NCBI GenBank assembly: GCA_009841115.1
Contig: VXML01000002.1
Span: 1 to 64,000, forward strand
Origin: Gemmatimonadota bacterium
GTDB lineage: Bacteria; Latescibacterota; UBA2968; UBA8231
Length of the DNA: 64,000 nt
Reading direction: 5' to 3'
Position numbers and translations under genes: made by a program. This document shows positions 33,651 through 41,298 of the stretch, piece after piece. The notes under the pieces were generated by a model, which was not told the origin of the DNA, made no database searches, and was given only the letters and a program-made list of their open reading frames with translations. How positions within the stretch are numbered: position 1 is the first letter of the stretch; the number at the start of each line of letters is the position of its first letter.

Positions 33651-35279
33651 ATGAATTTTCGCTACAACCGCGCCCTTATCTTGCTGCTATTGGCCTGCCC
33701 AGTCGCCTCCTTAGCGCAGCCCTCGGTAGCCATGTTCGGCTACTCGCTCAGCATGGGCAGCGTCACCGTCGATCAAGAGCAGCTATATCGCCTCAGCCTC
33801 CGGCCTGACTTCCCCCTAGGCCGCTTAGGCATTGGCCTCGACCTAGAGTTGTTTGTCGAGCGCAATGGCGACCTCGGGTCGCGCGGCTGGAAGGCCGGCT
33901 CGTCAACTCAAACTTTCGACTCGATCTTGCGCAAAATCTACTACGTGCGTTATGGCCGTCCCAACGACGCGGTTTACGTCAAAATCGGCGCGCTCGACAA
34001 CGTGACGCTGGGATACGGCCTCATCATGGACAACTACCGCAACACCCTGCACTATCCCGGCATCAAGAAAACCGGACTCCAGTTCCGCATCGCCAATTTC
34101 GCTGGCACTAATATCGGACTCGAAGGAGTGATCAACAACCTCCAAGACTTCCAAGAGGGCGGTGCCCTCATCGGGCTGCGGACCATCGGCTACGCCGCCG
34201 ATCTCGAGGTGGGCGTGACCTTTGTCGCCGATCTCGACCAGTACAGCGGCCTACGCGACAGCGATTCCGACGGCGTGCCCGACCCCATTGACGCCTTCCC
34301 AGACGATGGAAACTTCGCCCTCGACAACGACCACGACGGCGTGCCCGACCACATCGACAGCGACGACGACAACGACGGCATCATCGACGCCGACGCCGGC
34401 AGCGGCCTCTCCGCCGATATCGCCTCCGCCTTGTTGGGCCTCAACGCCAATTACGGCAACGCCTTCCCAATAGACCAAGACGTGGACCGCCACAAGCCCT
34501 TCAACAAAAACCACGTTGGCCAAGACTTCTTTTCGATCTTGGGTGTGGACCTAGCCTATCCGCTCATCCGCGACCTAGGCTTGGAGCTCAAGCTCTACGG
34601 CCAATTCGCCACGCTGATCGACGACGACGACGGACTTTCCAGTTTTGAGGCGCAACAGCAGGGCGTTTACCCCGGCAATCGCCAAGCGACCGGGTTCGGA
34701 ATCGCCGCCCCGGGCCTGTGGCTGTCTTTAGGCCCACTCAACGGCCAGCTCGATTTCCGCCACTTCCGCCGCGATTTCGACTCGCGCTACTTCGACGAAC
34801 TATACGAACTCGACCGCGCTCACCTCGACCTCACCACCGGACAGGCCCAGTCCAAGGATGCGCGGCTCGGCTACAGCAATGATCTCTCCGGCTTCTTCGG
34901 TCACTTGGGTACGGAACTCGGCTCGTACGCGTACGCCTCGATCTCCTATCAGTATTTGACGGGCACCGGCGACCCAAAACAGCAGATCATCGCCAGCGCA
35001 TCCCTGTCGCGCAAACTGCTCAAGTACTTCCCCCACCTCAAGCGCGCGTACGCTTATTTCCACAAGAACAACATCGGCCGGAATCCCAACGAGGATGGCT
35101 CCGGCCGGGACGACTTCTTCGAGCCGACCGAGGACACCTTCTACGGCTTTGACGTTGGACTCAACATAAAAGAAGGCGCATCCGTGCGCTGGGATACTCG
35201 CTTCTTTTTTGAACGCACCGCCAATCGGCGCTTGCAGCGCCACAAAGTCATGACCCTCGAAACCGTATTCGACTTTTAA
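33651..35279 (+). CDS. Outer-membrane-type protein with TSP3-like calcium repeats
   Basis: ATG at 33651 gives 542 residues beginning with a clear signal peptide (MNFRYNRALILLLLACPVAS, cut near LAQPS); the open frame upstream overlaps the divergent gene. Acidic thrombospondin type-3-like repeats lie at about 203-250 (DSDSDGVPDPIDAFPDD, DNDHDGVPDHIDSDDDNDG). The flanking regions have alternating beta strands (GLQFRIANFAGTNIGLEGVI) and the protein ends with LETVFDF, a terminal aromatic typical of outer-membrane barrels. The enolase-superfamily gene starts one base after its stop, so they are one transcript. It may be a porin for the substrate of the neighbouring enzymes; this is inference. Confidence 0.65.
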   Translation: MNFRYNRALILLLLACPVASLAQPSVAMFGYSLSMGSVTVDQEQLYRLSLRPDFPLGRLGIGLDLELFVERNGDLGSRGWKAGSSTQTFDSILRKIYYVRYGRPNDAVYVKIGALDNVTLGYGLIMDNYRNTLHYPGIKKTGLQFRIANFAGTNIGLEGVINNLQDFQEGGALIGLRTIGYAADLEVGVTFVADLDQYSGLRDSDSDGVPDPIDAFPDDGNFALDNDHDGVPDHIDSDDDNDGIIDADAGSGLSADIASALLGLNANYGNAFPIDQDVDRHKPFNKNHVGQDFFSILGVDLAYPLIRDLGLELKLYGQFATLIDDDDGLSSFEAQQQGVYPGNRQATGFGIAAPGLWLSLGPLNGQLDFRHFRRDFDSRYFDELYELDRAHLDLTTGQAQSKDARLGYSNDLSGFFGHLGTELGSYAYASISYQYLTGTGDPKQQIIASASLSRKLLKYFPHLKRAYAYFHKNNIGRNPNEDGSGRDDFFEPTEDTFYGFDVGLNIKEGASVRWDTRFFFERTANRRLQRHKVMTLETVFDF

Positions 35280-35280
35280 T

Positions 35281-36393
35281 ATGAAAATCACTCGCGTATC
35301 AGCCCATTATCTGCGCCTACCCGATGTCACCGCTCGCTGCGACGGCACGCAGGACACTTGTCTGATCCAAATAGAAACCGACGCCGGCATCACCGGCTGG
35401 GGCGAAGTTGATTCGGCCCCCACCGTGGTCAAGGCCGTCGTCGAAGCCCCGCTCTCCCACCAGATTAGCAACGGCCTTGCCAATGCGCTAGAGGGCCTAG
35501 ACCCGCTGGCCATCGACGTATGCGGAGATCGCATGATAGAAGCGGCCAACTACTACGGCCGCGTCGGCGTGGGCACGCACGCCATGGCCGGCGTCAACCT
35601 CGCGCTGTGGGACATTGCCGGCAAAGCACGCAGTTGCCCGGCCTACGAGTTGCTCGGCGGCCCTTATCAAACCAAGTTCCGCGCGTATTGCTCCATCCTC
35701 TTCGGCGACACGCCGCAAGAGACCGGCGAACTGGCCCGTCGCTTTGCCGACGAGGGGTTCACGGCCATCAAGTTCGGCTGGGGGCCGATGGGGCAGAGCG
35801 AGGCAAACGACATCGCCTTGGTGCGCGAAGCGAGGAAGGGGGCCGGGCCGGATGTGGACATCTTGGTGGACGCTGGGCAAGTGTGGGACTGGAAGACCGG
35901 TCTCAAGCGCGCCGAGCAGTTCGCCGAGTACGGCATATTCTGGCTCGAAGAACCCTTGCACCCCGAGGATGTCGCGGGCTATGCCCATCTGTGCGAGCGC
36001 AGCCCGGTGCCCATCGCCACGGGTGAGGCCGAATCGCGCTATCAGGACTTTGAGCGGCTACTCGTCAACGGCCGCATCGACTGGGTCCAGCCGGACCCGG
36101 GCCGCTGCGGGCTTTCGACCATGGTCGAGGTCGGCCGCCTCGCCCACCGCCTGCACCGCAAGGTAGTAAACCACTCGTTCAAAAGCGGCATCACCATCGC
36201 CGCCTCCCTGCACGGACTTGCGGCAGTTCCCCACGGCGAGGTATTCGAATACTGCATGGCCGACTCGCCCTTGCGCCACGACCTGACGCACGAAAAATTC
36301 ACAGTCGTCGATGGCTACGTTCACGTGCCGGAGGGACCGGGATTGGGTGTAACCATCAATGAAGAGATAGTAGAAAAATACTTAGCGAATTAA
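35281..36393 (+). CDS. Enolase-superfamily (mandelate racemase/muconate lactonizing group) enzyme
   Basis: The 370-residue protein has both enolase-superfamily domains. N-terminal capping domain: TDAGITGWGEVDSAP (about 38-52). Barrel motifs: IKFGWGP (about 163-169), metal ligands VDAGQ, EEPL and GEAE (about 199, 225, 247), and the catalytic His in NHSFKSGITIAASLHG (about 298-313). These match the mandelate racemase subgroup, which includes acid-sugar dehydratases. The gene lies between an outer-membrane protein and two M19 dipeptidases, so its real substrate may be peptide- or amino-acid-like. Substrate unassigned. Confidence 0.75.
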   Translation: MKITRVSAHYLRLPDVTARCDGTQDTCLIQIETDAGITGWGEVDSAPTVVKAVVEAPLSHQISNGLANALEGLDPLAIDVCGDRMIEAANYYGRVGVGTHAMAGVNLALWDIAGKARSCPAYELLGGPYQTKFRAYCSILFGDTPQETGELARRFADEGFTAIKFGWGPMGQSEANDIALVREARKGAGPDVDILVDAGQVWDWKTGLKRAEQFAEYGIFWLEEPLHPEDVAGYAHLCERSPVPIATGEAESRYQDFERLLVNGRIDWVQPDPGRCGLSTMVEVGRLAHRLHRKVVNHSFKSGITIAASLHGLAAVPHGEVFEYCMADSPLRHDLTHEKFTVVDGYVHVPEGPGLGVTINEEIVEKYLAN

Positions 36394-36410
36394 CCCAAAG
36401 GTTCCCCATT

Positions 36411-37547
36411 ATGCCCGAGCAACCCATGCTCATTATAGACGGCCACCTCGACTTGGCCTTCAATGCCCTGCACCACCGCCGCGATCTCACCCAAGACGTC
36501 CACGTCCTGCGCGAGCGCGAAGACCCCAAACCTCCAGGCCCTTCTCACCCCGACTCGCTGCGCGACAGAAAGCGCCCCGAAAGCACCTCGCGCGGCACTG
36601 CCACCGTATCCCTACCGCAGATGCGCCAAGGCTGCGTCGGCATCGCGCTCTCGACCATCATGTGCCGAGTGCAGATACCCACCGGCCTCCTCGACGACGG
36701 CATGAGAACCCAAGAAGCGGCCCACGCCATGGGCCAATCGCATCTTTACTATTACAAAGCGCTAGAGCGCGAGAGCCAACTGCGCTTCATCCGCGACACA
36801 AACGACCTCGACGAGACCATTGCCGCTTGGCAAAATCCCGACTCAACTACCCCAATCGGCCTAATCCTAAGCATGGAAAGCGCCGATCCCATCTTAGATC
36901 CCGAGCAAGTAAACTGGTGGTGGGAGCAGGGCCTGCGCTCGGTGGGGCTGACGCATTTTGGTGCCAATACCTGGGGTCATGGCACCGGCACTCGCGGCGG
37001 ACTGTACGCCGATGCCTATCCCCTGCTCGATGCGCTCGCCGCAACGAACATCGCCCTCGACCTAACCCACGCCTCGGACTTGGTCTTCTGGCAGCTTTTG
37101 GATTACTGGTCGGGGCCGATCCACGCCAGCCACTGCAACTGCCGCGCCCTCGTCCCCGGCCAACGCCACCTCAGCGACGAGATGATCCAAGCCATCGCCG
37201 AGCGCGGCGGCGTCATAGGCGCGGTCTTCGCCGAATTCATGCTCAATCCCGAGATCAACTTCGACGACCCGGCGACTTATCCGCAAACCGCCCGCCGCTC
37301 CATGTCGGCTGTCGTCGATCACATCGACCACATCTGCCAGCTCGTCGGCAACTGCGACCACGTCGCCATCGGCTCCGACCTCGACGGCGGCTTCGGGCGC
37401 GAAATGGCACCCATTGACTACGACACCATTGCCGACCTACAGCGCTTCCTCGACATCCTCGAGCGGCGGGGCTACTCGACCGACGACATTGCGGCCATAG
37501 CCCACGGCAACCTCGCACGCTTCTTCCGCCAAGCCTGGGAGCAATAA
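36411..37547 (+). CDS. M19-family dipeptidase (membrane/renal dipeptidase type), copy 1
   Basis: The 378-residue protein has all M19 zinc motifs: DGHLDLAF (HxD), LSMESADPIL with the bridging Glu, DLTHASD, ASHCNCRALVPGQRHLSDEMI, and SDLDGGFG near the end. The family hydrolyses dipeptides, including L-D forms, and some members act on other amide substrates. No signal peptide is visible, so a cytoplasmic location is likely. It is 17 bases after the enolase-superfamily gene and is followed by a clear paralogue. An alternative ATG is at 36426, immediately before the HxD motif. Confidence 0.85.
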   Translation: MPEQPMLIIDGHLDLAFNALHHRRDLTQDVHVLREREDPKPPGPSHPDSLRDRKRPESTSRGTATVSLPQMRQGCVGIALSTIMCRVQIPTGLLDDGMRTQEAAHAMGQSHLYYYKALERESQLRFIRDTNDLDETIAAWQNPDSTTPIGLILSMESADPILDPEQVNWWWEQGLRSVGLTHFGANTWGHGTGTRGGLYADAYPLLDALAATNIALDLTHASDLVFWQLLDYWSGPIHASHCNCRALVPGQRHLSDEMIQAIAERGGVIGAVFAEFMLNPEINFDDPATYPQTARRSMSAVVDHIDHICQLVGNCDHVAIGSDLDGGFGREMAPIDYDTIADLQRFLDILERRGYSTDDIAAIAHGNLARFFRQAWEQ

Positions 37548-37558
37548 CCTTGAACCAA

Positions 37559-37590
37559 TCCGCCCGTCTGCGTCCATCTGCGGAGAACTC
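37559..37590. repeat. Short TCTGCG phrase in the M19-M19 spacer
   Basis: The 70-base spacer between the paralogous dipeptidase genes contains GTCTGCG and ATCTGCG ten bases apart (37566-37572 and 37576-37582). No role can be read from one copy. From general knowledge, similar TCTGCG-type phrases are interspersed in the spacers of several unrelated bacterial groups. Confidence 0.3.
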
Positions 37591-37617
37591 ACGCCCTACC
37601 AACAGGATTGCCATACA

Positions 37618-38706
37618 ATGACCGACGCGCACCCGCTGATCCTCGACAGCCACCTCGATCTATCCTTCTCCGCCCTGCAAATCAACCGCGACCTAACGCA
37701 AAAGGCGACCACCGTCCGCGTCCATGACTCCGTGCAGACTATGGAAGGTTTCGGCTCCTGCACGGTAACCTTTCCCGAACTGCGTCGCGGCAAGGTCGGC
37801 CTCTTCTGCGGCACGGTGATGTCGCGCCTAGACCTAGGCGACCGCTGGACCCGCACTGGCATGTACTGCCAAGCCCAATGCCACGGCGTCGGACGCGGAC
37901 ATTTGGCGTACTATCAAGCACTCGAACGCGCGGGTTTGCTCCGCTTCGTCAAAAGCATCGCGGATTTGGACGAAACCATCGCCGCTTGGCAAAATCCCGA
38001 CCCAGCGACCCCTTTCGGCCTAATCCTCGCCATGGAAAGCGCCGATCCCATCTTAGGCCCGGACCAAGTGCCCGAATGGCGCGAACTCGGCTTGCGCCTA
38101 GTGTCGATCTCGCATTACGGCACTAGCACCTATTCGCACGGCACCGGTACCGAAGGCGGACTGTTGCCACCGGCCAAACCCCTGCTCGATGCGCTCAAAG
38201 CGGCCGGCATCATCATCGACTTGACCCATTTGACCGACCAAGCCCACTGGGAGCTCTTGGAATTGTACGACGGCCCGGTCTGCGCTTCGCACCACAATTG
38301 CCGCACCTTGGTTCCCGGCCAGCGCCAACTCACCGACGAAATGATCCATTCCATCGCCGAGCGCGACGGCGTCATCGGCGCAGCCTTCGACGCCTGGATG
38401 CTCGACCCAGACTGGCAGCGCAAAATCCCCGCCTTTGAACAGCTTACCAATGCCACGTTGGAAACCGTCGCCGACCACATCGACCACATCTGTCAGCTTT
38501 TGGGCACCTCGCGCCACTGCGGCATTGGCACCGACCTCGATGGCGGCTTCGGCACCGAGCAAGCCCCACGCGATCTCAACACCATCGCCGATTTGCAAAA
38601 ACTCCAGCCCATCCTCGCCCACCGCGGTTATTCGCCAGCAGATATCGCAGGTATCTTCTCTGGCAACTGGATTCGGTTCTTCAAGGACGTGTGGAGCCGC
38701 TCTTAA
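37618..38706 (+). CDS. M19-family dipeptidase, copy 2
   Basis: The 362-residue paralogue of the preceding gene has the same zinc motifs: DSHLDLSF, LAMESADPIL, DLTHLTD, ASHHNCRTLVPGQRQLTDEMI, TDLDGGFG. The central and C-terminal parts are strongly similar to copy 1, whereas the region around residues 30-90 is shorter and divergent, which probably reflects a different substrate pocket. The tandem layout indicates local duplication followed by specialisation. No signal peptide. Confidence 0.85.
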   Translation: MTDAHPLILDSHLDLSFSALQINRDLTQKATTVRVHDSVQTMEGFGSCTVTFPELRRGKVGLFCGTVMSRLDLGDRWTRTGMYCQAQCHGVGRGHLAYYQALERAGLLRFVKSIADLDETIAAWQNPDPATPFGLILAMESADPILGPDQVPEWRELGLRLVSISHYGTSTYSHGTGTEGGLLPPAKPLLDALKAAGIIIDLTHLTDQAHWELLELYDGPVCASHHNCRTLVPGQRQLTDEMIHSIAERDGVIGAAFDAWMLDPDWQRKIPAFEQLTNATLETVADHIDHICQLLGTSRHCGIGTDLDGGFGTEQAPRDLNTIADLQKLQPILAHRGYSPADIAGIFSGNWIRFFKDVWSRS

Positions 38707-38781
38707 TCTGTAATAATTTCTAAACCCACCTCTACATTCTCCCTTTTTTCGTTACAAATTGTTCAAAACTTTCTCTCCTTC

Positions 38782-38810
38782 TTGTTATTATCGCCATTTT
38801 TCCCTATACT
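38782..38810 (+). promoter_or_regulatory. Sigma-70-type promoter of ilvBN
   Basis: TTGTTA (38782-38787), a 17-base spacer and TATACT (38805-38810) are a good -35/-10 pair in the only AT-rich spacer of this area. The predicted transcript starts near 38817 and leaves about 50 bases before the ATG, with AAGGAG ten bases upstream of it. I see no leader peptide or attenuator. Confidence 0.65.
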
Positions 38811-38868
38811 TTGCTCAAGTTAATTACATAATAACTATCAAACTGTTCACTTTTAAGGAGAAATCAAC

Positions 38869-40587
38869 ATGGCGAGAGGAGCCGACAAAGTTATCGAAGC
38901 GCTCGACCGCTTCGGCGTCGAGTACGTCTTTGGCCATCCGGGCGGCGCGGCCATGCCCATCTTCGACGCACTGCTCAACTCCAAGCAAATCCGCTTCGTC
39001 CTCACCCGGCACGAGCAGGGTGCGACCCACATGGCCGACGGCTACGCCCGCGCCACCGGCAAGCCCGGCGTCGTCCTCGTAACCTCCGGCCCGGGCGCAA
39101 CCAACACCATCACCGGCCTGCTGACTGCGCTGATGGATTCCGCGCCCGTCATCGCCCTCACTGGCCAAACCGTCACCCCCATGCTCGGCAAAGACGCCTT
39201 TCAGGAGGCCGATGTCTTCGGCATCTCCATGCCCGTCGTCAAGCATTCTTATCTGGTCAGGGACCCCAACGACATCCCCCGCGTGATGACCGAGGCATTC
39301 CACATCGCCACCACCGGCCGACAGGGGCCAGTGCTCGTCGACCTGCCCAAGGACGTCACCCAAGGCGACCCCTTCCCCGAATGCACCACCGACTTTCCCG
39401 AGAAGGTGTACCTGCCTGGTTACACTTGGCAAACCAAGCCCGCTCCCGAGCTACTCGAAGCTGCAGCCACCCTCCTGCGCCGCAGCAAGCGCCCCCTGCT
39501 CTACTTGGGCGGCGGTTGCATCGCCTCGGGCGGCCACGAGGTGGCCAAGGCATTTGCCGAAAAGACGAGAATGCCAGTGACCAACACGTTACTCGGCAAG
39601 GGAGCGTTCCCCGAGCAGCACGCGCTCTCAGTGGGTATGCTCGGCATGCACGGCACGGCCTATGCCAATAAGGCCGTCGTCGGCTGCGACCTAATTATGT
39701 CGGTAGGCGGACGCTGGGACGACCGGATCACTGGCAAGCTCTCGGAATTCTGCCCAGACGCGAAAAAAATCCACATCGACATCGACCCAGCCGAATACGG
39801 CAAAGTGGTCATGCCCGACGTTTTTATCGAAGGCGATGCGCGCCAAGTGCTCGAAGAGCTAATCAACTACGTCGAGCCGATAGACACGGCAGCTTGGCTG
39901 GCCCAAATCGACGAGTGGAAGACGAAGTACCCGCTCAAATATGGCAAGCGCGGCGGCCTCAAGATGCAGGCTATCATCGACCGCCTGTACGAGCTGACCG
40001 CTGGCCGCGCCGTGGTGACCACTGACGTCGGCCAGCACCAGATGTGGGCGGCCCAGTTTTACAAAACAGCGCACCACCGCCAGTGGCTTTCCTCCGGTGG
40101 CGCTGGCACCATGGGCTTTGGTTTTCCCGCGGCCGTCGGTGCCCAGTTTGGTCGCCCCGAAGAGACCGTGGTCGCCATCTGCGGCGACGGCGGCTTCCAG
40201 ATGACCCTGTGCGAACTGGCCACCGCCGTCGTCCATCGGCTGCCGATTAAGATCGTAGTCCTCGACAACAAGTACTTGGGGATGGTTCGCCAGTGGCAGA
40301 ATCTGTTCTTCGACAATCGCCTCTCTGGCGTCGATCTAGAAGGCAATCCCGACTTCGTCAAACTGGCCGAAGCCTACGGGGCTAAGGGCTTCCGCATCCG
40401 GCGCACCGCCGACATTGACAAAGTCCTCAAGCAAGCCCTCGATCACGACGAAGGCCCTTGCGTCATCCACGCCGAGTGCGAAAAAGAAGACAACGTCTTC
40501 CCGATGATTCCCGCCGGAGCCGCGCTCACCGATATGCTGATCGAGGCTCCCAAGCAGAAACTAGCCCAACCCAAAGGAAGCACCTAA
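38869..40587 (+). CDS. ilvB: Acetolactate synthase, large (catalytic) subunit
   Basis: The 572-residue protein is of standard length for this ThDP enzyme. It has the catalytic Glu region RHEQGATHMADGYARATG (about 47-64), a central FAD-binding-type domain, and the ThDP motif GDGGFQMTLCELATA to VLDNKYLGMVRQWQ (about 442-480). It condenses two pyruvates to acetolactate, or pyruvate with 2-oxobutyrate, as the first common step of Val, Leu and Ile synthesis. The stop overlaps the start of ilvN by one base (TAATG). Confidence 0.92.
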   Translation: MARGADKVIEALDRFGVEYVFGHPGGAAMPIFDALLNSKQIRFVLTRHEQGATHMADGYARATGKPGVVLVTSGPGATNTITGLLTALMDSAPVIALTGQTVTPMLGKDAFQEADVFGISMPVVKHSYLVRDPNDIPRVMTEAFHIATTGRQGPVLVDLPKDVTQGDPFPECTTDFPEKVYLPGYTWQTKPAPELLEAAATLLRRSKRPLLYLGGGCIASGGHEVAKAFAEKTRMPVTNTLLGKGAFPEQHALSVGMLGMHGTAYANKAVVGCDLIMSVGGRWDDRITGKLSEFCPDAKKIHIDIDPAEYGKVVMPDVFIEGDARQVLEELINYVEPIDTAAWLAQIDEWKTKYPLKYGKRGGLKMQAIIDRLYELTAGRAVVTTDVGQHQMWAAQFYKTAHHRQWLSSGGAGTMGFGFPAAVGAQFGRPEETVVAICGDGGFQMTLCELATAVVHRLPIKIVVLDNKYLGMVRQWQNLFFDNRLSGVDLEGNPDFVKLAEAYGAKGFRIRRTADIDKVLKQALDHDEGPCVIHAECEKEDNVFPMIPAGAALTDMLIEAPKQKLAQPKGST

Positions 40588-41165
40588 TGTCTACAAGTGC
40601 TATTGACTTTGCCGCCGCTGACCTCAACGCCCGCCAAGAGGCGGTGGACGCGCCGCAACTCAGGCCGACCGAACCCCAGCAAAAGACCACCATCGGCCTG
40701 TTAGTCAACGACCGTCCCGGCGTCCTAGTGAGAATCGCCCAGTGTTTTGCCCGCCGGGCCTACAACATCGAGAACCTAGTCGTCTCGCCAGCCCACATCC
40801 CCCAGTGCTCGCGCATGACCATCACCACCATTGGCCCCGCCGCCGAGTTGCACCAGATCATTCTGCAGCTCAACAAGCTAGTCGATGTCATCCACGCCAA
40901 AGACCACTCGACCGACGATGCTATCACCCGCGAGTTAGCTCTCTTCAAGGTCGGCTGCTCGGTCGAAGAGCGCACTGAGGTTTTGCAGATTACCGAGGTT
41001 TTTCGCGGCAAGACGGTCGATATCTCAGAGGCCACCATCACCATCGAGGCCACTGGCACCACCGAGAAGATGGATGCGCTCGAATCGCTGTTGAGCAAAT
41101 TCGACCTCAAGGAAATGGTCCGCACTGGCAAAGTGGTCATGGCTCGCGGCAACGAGCCGACATAA
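40587..41165 (+). CDS. ilvN: Acetolactate synthase, small (regulatory) subunit
   Basis: ATG at 40587 overlaps the ilvB stop (TAATG) and gives 192 residues; readings further upstream lie inside ilvB. An ACT domain starts at about residue 34 (TTIGLLVNDRPGVLVRIAQC, then RRAYNIENL), and an ALS_ss C-terminal domain follows (ALFKVGC to the end). It binds valine for feedback control of IlvB. The first 30 residues are an Ala/Gln-rich extension that shorter family members of about 160-170 residues lack. Confidence 0.9.
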   Translation: MSTSAIDFAAADLNARQEAVDAPQLRPTEPQQKTTIGLLVNDRPGVLVRIAQCFARRAYNIENLVVSPAHIPQCSRMTITTIGPAAELHQIILQLNKLVDVIHAKDHSTDDAITRELALFKVGCSVEERTEVLQITEVFRGKTVDISEATITIEATGTTEKMDALESLLSKFDLKEMVRTGKVVMARGNEPT

Positions 41166-41167
41166 AA

Positions 41168-41196
41168 ACGGGGGACGGACATCGCCCGTCCCCCGT
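41168..41196. terminator. Hairpin terminator downstream of ilvN
   Basis: Perfect 11-bp arms ACGGGGGACGG (41168-41178) and CCGTCCCCCGT (41186-41196) with a 7-base loop begin 3 bases after the ilvN stop. It is very stable, but the T-tract is replaced by the heptamer repeat that follows. It lies between convergent genes and could act on both strands. Confidence 0.7.
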
Positions 41197-41293
41197 TAGT
41201 GGTTAGTGGTTAGTGGTTAGTGGTTAGTGGTTAGTGGTTAGTGGTCAGTGACCAGTGGTCCGTCCCTCCTCTAATCACTAACCACTAACCACT
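41195..41293. repeat. GTTAGTG heptamer tandem repeat with an inverted partner
   Basis: Seven perfect copies of GTTAGTG run from 41195 to 41243, followed by a one-mismatch copy GTCAGTG (41244-41250) and ACCAGTG. After a 20-base gap, the complementary phrase (two CACTAAC-type units with flanks) lies at 41271-41293, so the transcript could fold into a long imperfect hairpin. The seven-base unit does not keep the reading frame and the block is not coding. It sits exactly between the convergent ilvN and TonB-receptor genes. Confidence 0.85.
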
Positions 41294-41298
41294 GCTCC

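Noticed and set aside
40458-40586. Longer ilvN reading frame starting inside ilvB
   Set aside because: The extension lies wholly in the ilvB coding region and is Arg-rich; the TAATG overlap at 40587 is the normal coupled start.
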